Assembly: GCF_018274385.1 (NCBI RefSeq) | Contig: NZ_JAAFYZ010000044.1 | Span: 1-59,429 of the forward strand | Reading direction: 5' to 3' | Source: Catenulispora pinistramenti | GTDB lineage: Bacteria > Actinomycetota > Actinomycetes > Streptomycetales > Catenulisporaceae | Length of the DNA stretch: 59,429 nt | Shown here: positions 55,321 through 59,429 of the stretch, piece after piece | Numbering within the stretch: the stretch's first letter is position 1 | Layout of the letters: every line of letters starts with the position of its first letter | Notes under the pieces: model-generated | Databases searched by the model: none | What the model was told of the DNA's origin: nothing | What the model saw: only the letters and a program-made list of their open reading frames with translations | Made by a program: the position numbers and the translations under genes

Positions 55321-55372
55321 CTTTGCTCGGCCCTGCCGCGACGCCTTGTCTGAGTCTGCGCCGGTACCTCGC

Positions 55373-55948
55373 TCAGCCCTGCGCCGCCGACACGATCTCC
55401 ACTCCCGCAGCCCGCATCTCCGCCAACGCCGCAGCCGTCGACCCCTCAGCCACCCCGGCGACCAAGCCGTCGAGCAGCCGAGTCCGCAGCCCGGACTTCA
55501 CCGCGTCCAGCGCCGTGGCCCGCACGCAGTAGTCCGTCGCGATCCCGACCACGTCCACCTCGTCCACACCGCGGGCCCGCAGCCAGTCGCCCAGCGGCGT
55601 GTCCGCGCCGTCCACGGCCTCGAAGCCGCTGTACGCGGCCTGGAACGCGCCCTTGGAGAAGACCTCGTCGACGTGCGTGCGGTCGAAGTCCGGGTGGAAC
55701 TCCGCACCCTTCGTCCCGGCCACGCAGTGCACCGGCCAGCTGCTCACGTAGTCCGGCTCGGCCGCGAAGTGCGAGCCGGGGTCGGTGTGCCAGTCGCGGG
55801 TGGCGACCACGTGCTCGAAGCCGCCGCGGCCCGGGCCGGCCAGCAGCCCGGTGACGCCGGCCGCGACGGCCGAGCCGCCGGAGACCGGCAGCGAGCCGCC
55901 TTCGCAGAAGTCGTTCTGGACGTCGACGACGATCAGTGCGCGCGTCAT
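55373..55948 (-). CDS. pncA: Nicotinamidase
   Basis: This 191-aa isochorismatase-fold enzyme deamidates nicotinamide to nicotinate. The catalytic triad is visible: Asp in IVVDVQNDFCEG, Lys in EVFSKGAF and Cys in GIATDYCVRATALDA. The metal site D-x-H with a distal His is in ATRDWHTDPGSHF. Together with pncB upstream it forms a nicotinate salvage path to NAD. The 208-base gap to pncB is filled by tandem repeats. Confidence 0.93.
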   Translation of the reverse strand: MTRALIVVDVQNDFCEGGSLPVSGGSAVAAGVTGLLAGPGRGGFEHVVATRDWHTDPGSHFAAEPDYVSSWPVHCVAGTKGAEFHPDFDRTHVDEVFSKGAFQAAYSGFEAVDGADTPLGDWLRARGVDEVDVVGIATDYCVRATALDAVKSGLRTRLLDGLVAGVAEGSTAAALAEMRAAGVEIVSAAQG

Positions 55949-56014
55949 GCTCGGTCTCTCTTCTTAGGCGCTGTAAGGGTTTCAGGCGCTGTCTTTAACT
56001 CTGGCCTTAACGCT

Positions 56015-56062
56015 GGCCCAACCACGGGCCCAACCACGGGCCCAACCACGGGCCCAACGACG
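56015..56062. repeat. Four 12-bp repeats GGCCCAACCACG
   Basis: Three exact copies and one with a single change (56051-56062), in the pncB-pncA spacer. Confidence 0.9.
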
Positions 56063-56073
56063 GATCCAACCGC

Positions 56074-56145
56074 TAGCTCGATCGTTAGCTCGATCGTTAG
56101 CTCGATCGTTAGCTCGATCGTTAGCTCGATCGTTAGCTCGATCGC
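56074..56145. repeat. Six 12-bp repeats TAGCTCGATCGT
   Basis: Five exact copies from 56074 and a sixth ending in C (56134-56145). Each contains the palindrome CGATCG, so the transcript can fold in many registers. It ends 11 bases before the pncB stop. Confidence 0.92.
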
Positions 56146-56156
56146 TACCTTGAGGG

Positions 56157-57458
56157 CTAGCTCGGATACACCGTCGGAATCGCCGGCTCGCCCCGCGACA
56201 GCTGCGTGGACCACGGCGGCAGCTCGGCGCGCGAGGCCTCGTGCCGTTCGCGGATCTCGGCCAGCGTCGGCCGGGCGATCACCTCGCCCTTGGCGACGTA
56301 CTGCATCAGCAGGTCGCGGCCCTCGGACTTCAGCGCCTCGGGCGCGGAGCCGGTGCCGATCACCTCCTCCTGCGCCACGCCGTCGGAGCCGATGCGGCGC
56401 CAGGCGTACTTGCGGCCGCCGCGGGTGGCCTTCTCAGAGGACTTCTTCGCCACCGGGACCATCGTCGCGCCCGGCTCGACGCTCGCGCCGCGCGCCACCA
56501 GCTTGTAGACCAGCCCGGCGGTCGGTGCGCCGGAGCCGGTGACCAGGGACGTGCCGACGCCGTAGGAGTCCACCGGCGCCGCGGCCAGCGCCGCGATCTG
56601 GAACTCGTCCAGGTCCGAGGTGACCACGATCTTGGTGTGCTTGGCGCCCAGCTCGTCCAGCTGCTTGCGCACCCGGTGCGCCATCCACAGCAGGTCGCCG
56701 GAGTCCAGCCGGACCGCGCCGAGGTCGGGGCCGGCGACGTCGACCGCGACCTTCACGGCCTCGGCGACGTCGTAGGTGTCGACCAGCAGCGTCGTGTCCC
56801 GGCCCAGGGTCTGCACCTGGACGCTGAACGCGTCGCGCTCGCTGTCGTGCAGCAGCACGAAGGCGTGCGCGGACGTGCCGGTCGTCGGGACGCCGTAACG
56901 GCGCCGGGCCTCCAGGTTCGAGGACGCCGCGAAGCCCGCCAGATACGAGGCGCGCGCGGCGGCCACGGCGGCCTCCTCATGCGTGCGCCGCGACCCCATC
57001 TCCAGGCACGGCCGGCCCATCGCCGCCGACGTCATCCGGGAGGCCGCCGAGGCGATCGCGCTGTCGTGGTTCAGCACCGACAGCACGAGGGTCTCCAGGA
57101 GCACCGCCTCGGCGAAGGTGGACTCGACGATCAGCAGCGGGGATCCGGGGAAGTAACACTCGCCCTCGGCGTAGCCGTGGACGTCGCCGGTGAAGCGATA
57201 GCCGGCGAGCCAGTCCCGGGTGACCTCGTCCACGATCCCGGACTCGTGCAGGAAGTCGCAGATGGCGGTGTCGAAGCGGAAGTCCTCCAGGGCGTCCAGG
57301 AGGCGTCCGGTGCCGGCGGCCACGCCGTAGCGGCGGCCGTCGGGCAGGCGGCGGGCGAAGACCTCGAACACCGAGCGTCGGTGGGCGGCCCCGCTGCGCA
57401 GGGCACCCTCCAGCATGGTGAGCTCATAGTGGTCCGTGAGGAGCGCGGTGCTGTTCAC
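56157..57458 (-). CDS. pncB: Nicotinate phosphoribosyltransferase
   Basis: This 433-aa enzyme makes nicotinate mononucleotide from nicotinate and PRPP. Recognisable segments are TDHYELTMLEGALRSGAAHR, EMGSRRTHEEAAV, VPTTGTSAHAFVLLH and AVRLDSGDLLWMA. Length fits the family. GTG start at 57458, only 24 bases from the divergent clpS ATG; TACGCT on the minus strand (57472-57467) may be its -10, giving a very short or no leader. Probably in one operon with pncA. Confidence 0.94.
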   Translation of the reverse strand: MNSTALLTDHYELTMLEGALRSGAAHRRSVFEVFARRLPDGRRYGVAAGTGRLLDALEDFRFDTAICDFLHESGIVDEVTRDWLAGYRFTGDVHGYAEGECYFPGSPLLIVESTFAEAVLLETLVLSVLNHDSAIASAASRMTSAAMGRPCLEMGSRRTHEEAAVAAARASYLAGFAASSNLEARRRYGVPTTGTSAHAFVLLHDSERDAFSVQVQTLGRDTTLLVDTYDVAEAVKVAVDVAGPDLGAVRLDSGDLLWMAHRVRKQLDELGAKHTKIVVTSDLDEFQIAALAAAPVDSYGVGTSLVTGSGAPTAGLVYKLVARGASVEPGATMVPVAKKSSEKATRGGRKYAWRRIGSDGVAQEEVIGTGSAPEALKSEGRDLLMQYVAKGEVIARPTLAEIRERHEASRAELPPWSTQLSRGEPAIPTVYPS

Positions 57459-57482
57459 GATCTATCAGCGTAGTCTGGTGCA
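57459..57482. promoter_or_regulatory. 24-base divergent promoter gap, pncB/clpS
   Basis: Both start codons are separated by only 24 bases. TAGTCT (57471-57476) is 6 bases before the clpS ATG and TACGCT on the other strand is 8 bases before the pncB GTG, so both may be leaderless and share overlapping promoters. -35 elements would lie inside the opposite coding regions and are weak. Confidence 0.45.
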
Positions 57483-57785
57483 ATGAGTGTCGCGCCGGTG
57501 GAGGTCGTTCCGGAGGCCACGGAGGAGACCCGGGCGGCCCCGGTGCAGGACCCGGTGTGGGTCACCGTGGTCTGGAACGACCCCGTGAACTTGATGAGTT
57601 ATGTCACCTACGTGTTCATGACCTACTTCGGCTACAGCAAGGGCAAGGCCGAGCGGTTGATGCACGAGGTGCACAACCTCGGCAAGGCGATGGTGTCCAC
57701 CGGCGGCCGGGAACAGATGGAGAAGGACGTGGCCGCGATGCATGGCTACGGCTTGTGGGCTACCGTGCAGCGCCAGGACGGCTGA
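57483..57785 (+). CDS. clpS: ClpS adaptor protein
   Basis: This 100-aa adaptor brings N-degron substrates to ClpAP/ClpCP. The binding motif is clear: [17 protein letters not shown], then [21 protein letters not shown] 25-residue flexible N-terminal arm precedes it, as in relatives. A DUF2017 gene follows, the usual actinobacterial order. Confidence 0.95.
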   Translation: MSVAPVEVVPEATEETRAAPVQDPVWVTVVWNDPVNLMSYVTYVFMTYFGYSKGKAERLMHEVHNLGKAMVSTGGREQMEKDVAAMHGYGLWATVQRQDG

Positions 57786-57815
57786 CGGACGCCGACGCCG
57801 ACGCCGACGCCGAAC
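57785..57815. repeat. Short GACGCC hexamer run after clpS
   Basis: Four to five copies of GACGCC or GACGCCG-like units follow the clpS stop. Related CTCTCCGACT/CGACCGACGCC words fill the rest of the gap to 57930. Confidence 0.65.
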
Positions 57816-57930
57816 ACTTCCGGCCGACTCTCCGACTCTCCGGCTGACCGACGCCGACCGACGCCCACCGACCGCCCTATGACGCCTGTATGACGTCGAG
57901 CAACTGAAGAACCAGATCGGGGACCCCTAC

Positions 57931-58488
57931 GTGCTGCAGCCCTTCAAGCGCCACCGCCGCTCCGGGGAGATCGTCGGCGCGTTCACCGACGGCCAGGCCG
58001 ACGTCCTGCGCTTCCTGCTGACCGGCCAGCTCGCGCTGCTGGACGAGGAGGATCCGCTGGGCGACGAGCCGGACTCGCTGGCCGTCGCCCTGGGCATCGC
58101 CGACGGCCCGGTGAAGAAGCCGGACAACCCGGCCCTGGCCCGGCTGTTCCCGGACGCCTACGGCGACGCCGACGAGGCCGGCGAGTTCCGCCGGCTCACC
58201 GAGGCGGACCTGCGCGAGGGCAAGCGGGACCTGGCCCGCCAGGTCCTGGACACGCTCCGGGACTACCACCCCGGCGACAAGCTCGCGCTGGACGGCGACC
58301 AGGCCCGGGCCTGGCTCGGCGCGGTCAACGACATCCGGCTGGTCCTGGCGGTCTGGCTGGAGATCGAGGACGACGACGACAACCCCTTCGACCGCATCCG
58401 GGAGCAGGACGACCGCTACGAGATAGTGGTGATGTACCACTGGCTCGGCGCGTTGGTGGAGTGGCTGGTCGAAGCCCTGATGGGGTGA
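57931..58488 (+). CDS. DUF2017-family protein
   Basis: This 185-aa acidic helical protein has the DUF2017 pattern: FRRLTEADLREGKRDLARQV, then WLGAVNDIRLVLAVWLEIED and a YHWLGALVEWLVEAL end. It is nearly always encoded after clpS in actinobacteria, which points to a link with N-degron proteolysis, but its role is not known. GTG start at 57931. Confidence 0.9.
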   Translation: MLQPFKRHRRSGEIVGAFTDGQADVLRFLLTGQLALLDEEDPLGDEPDSLAVALGIADGPVKKPDNPALARLFPDAYGDADEAGEFRRLTEADLREGKRDLARQVLDTLRDYHPGDKLALDGDQARAWLGAVNDIRLVLAVWLEIEDDDDNPFDRIREQDDRYEIVVMYHWLGALVEWLVEALMG

Positions 58489-58564
58489 GACCGCCCGCCC
58501 GCACCGGGTGAAACCCGCGGCAGGGCATTGAGTCGGCCGCCCAGGTGTGCCAGCATCCTGCGTC

Positions 58565-59041
58565 ATGACAGAGGCGCCAGAGGCGGTTTCCTACACCCCT
58601 AGGCGGGTGCGGCCGCTGGGCCGGCTCCAGATCGACGACTGGCGGGTGAAGCTCCACGGGCTTGGCGCGACCGGTGACGGCGAACTCGAACCCGCCGCCC
58701 GCGAAGGGGCCCGCAAAGCCGCGACGGAGGCCTTACCCCGGCCCGGGATCGGCGGCGGGCGCTACGGGGTCGGTTTCGTGATCGCGCACCGGTCGACGAA
58801 CGCTTACTCCTACGTCGTCGGCTGGTGGTCGTATGGCTGTCTGCTGTCGACGGCCGCGTACTCGGCCCGGTTCTCCGATCCCGCGGACATCGCCCGCTGC
58901 CCGGCCCGGCAGGCCGGCTGCGTGTGGGAGCTCGCGGTGATCGACCACGAGCGGCGGGCCTGGACCCGGACCATGCTGCGGGCCGGGGCGGACGGTGATC
59001 TGGACGGGTACCTGGACACGGTGCTGTCCGGGAAGGTCTGA
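58565..59041 (+). CDS. Conserved hypothetical protein
   Basis: This 158-aa protein contains VRPLGRLQIDDWRVKLHGLG, VGFVIAHRSTNAYSYVVGWW and QAGCVWELAVIDHERRAW. No signal or membrane helix. I do not recognise the family; isolated actinobacterial genes of this type occur near unrelated genes. A strong bidirectional terminator follows. Confidence 0.75.
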   Translation: MTEAPEAVSYTPRRVRPLGRLQIDDWRVKLHGLGATGDGELEPAAREGARKAATEALPRPGIGGGRYGVGFVIAHRSTNAYSYVVGWWSYGCLLSTAAYSARFSDPADIARCPARQAGCVWELAVIDHERRAWTRTMLRAGADGDLDGYLDTVLSGKV

Positions 59042-59123
59042 TCGCGCCGCATATGAGAGCACTGCATCGGGAGCGGGCATTGAGAGCGGGCATTGAGAGC
59101 GTTGCGTTGAGGGCGTGACGAAA

Positions 59124-59159
59124 GCAGCGGGGCCCCTGGAATCCCAGGGGCCCCGCTGC
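59124..59159. terminator. Strong bidirectional terminator
   Basis: GCAGCGGGGCCCCTGG (59124-59139) and its exact complement (59144-59159) with a 4-base loop. On the minus strand it is followed by TTTCG, so it can end both the hypothetical gene and the LPxTG gene. Confidence 0.88.
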
Positions 59160-59203
59160 TTGTGGCGCGACGTGGCTGACTAGTCAGCGGACTAGTTGGC
59201 GGA

Positions 59204-59429
59204 CTAGTTAGCCGAGCCGGACTTGCGACGGGCAGCCATGACCGCTCCGGCGCCCAGCACCAGGGCTCCGGCGGCGATGCCCGCGTAGTCGAGGACGTCG
59301 GTGCCGGTGTGCGGCAGCTGCCCGATCTCCTCGTGGTGACGGTGGTGGTGGTGATGGTGGTGCTGCGGCGGCGTTCCCGGCGGAGGCGGGGTCACCGGCG
59401 GCGGAGGCGTCACCGGGGGCGGCGGGAAC
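59204..59429 (-). CDS. C-terminal end of a sortase-anchored, His- and Pro-rich protein (5' part outside)
   Basis: Only the last 75 codons are inside the window; the frame is open at the right edge. It shows Pro-rich repeats (PPPPVTPPPPG), a run of seven His followed by RHH, and a classic sorting signal: LPHTG, a hydrophobic helix (YAGIAAGALVLGAGAVMA) and a basic tail (ARRKSGSAN). The protein would be exported and linked to peptidoglycan by sortase. The His run could bind metal, which is inference only. Confidence 0.85.
   Translation of the reverse strand, partial: FPPPPVTPPPPVTPPPPGTPPQHHHHHHHRHHEEIGQLPHTGTDVLDYAGIAAGALVLGAGAVMAARRKSGSAN

Larger units (their letters stand above)
55020..55372. 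other. Repeat-filled gap between two minus-strand genes
   Basis: These 353 bases hold a 33-bp repeat and a hexamer array and little else. A plus-strand frame (55063-55353) reads through both as Cys-rich 11-residue repeats followed by VLVLVL, but has no ribosome binding site or homology. Confidence 0.7.

Noticed and set aside
55063..55353. Cys-rich 11-residue repeats plus Val-Leu as a small protein
   Set aside because: Product of the 33-bp and hexamer repeats, with no ribosome binding site or family; kept only as a repeat finding.

Overview
The window is a GC-rich chromosomal segment from an actinobacterium. GTG starts are frequent, neighbouring genes often overlap by four bases, there are F420-type nitroreductase-like proteins, an actinobacterial ClpS-DUF2017 pair, a DasR-like chitinase operator and several apparently leaderless genes. 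A Streptomyces-like or Catenulispora-like organism fits; the genus is not certain. About 55 genes are supported. There is no rRNA, no complete tRNA, no CRISPR array and no phage module.

Region 1 (1-13 kb) is mixed. It holds the 3' part of an IS4-type transposase; a family 2B encapsulin-like shell protein with a cyclic-nucleotide-binding-like insert but no adjacent cargo enzyme; a secreted GH18 chitinase with a DasR-like operator inside its promoter; a trio of beta-lactamase-like serine hydrolase, LysR regulator and penicillin-binding protein; a secreted esterase; a monooxygenase-truncated globin fusion; and a MATE exporter broken by what looks like loss of one base.

Region 2 (14.2-26.6 kb) is the most coherent part. 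A FadR-type regulator and an alpha/beta hydrolase sit beside a divergent sugar locus. One arm encodes a CUT2-type ABC transporter. The other encodes a FAH-type hydrolase, L-fuconate dehydratase, SDR, aldo-keto reductase and LutABC. Together they read as uptake of L-fucose, its oxidation without phosphorylation to pyruvate plus L-lactate, and oxidation of that lactate to pyruvate. The divergent control region carries two good promoters, a 9-bp inverted repeat and a 9-bp direct repeat placed over both promoters.

Region 3 (26.7-43.4 kb) is mostly housekeeping: galE, a cold shock protein, an ACT-domain malic enzyme, murA translationally coupled to a DIP1984-like gene, yqgE and a superfamily II helicase. 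It also holds a secreted SGNH-lectin protein and a three-subunit molybdenum hydroxylase whose large subunit lacks several active-site motifs.

Region 4 (43.4-59.4 kb) has a flavoprotein hydroxylase, TetR, IclR and Lrp regulators, an HTTM-DUF5819 membrane pair, HppD, nicotinate salvage (pncB and pncA), clpS-DUF2017 and the end of a sortase-anchored His-rich protein.

A theme across the window is short tandem repeats, with units of 6 to 33 bp. Many lie in frame inside otherwise conserved proteins (DIP1984, flavin hydroxylase, IclR, HTTM); others fill gaps such as 55072-55320 and 56015-56145.
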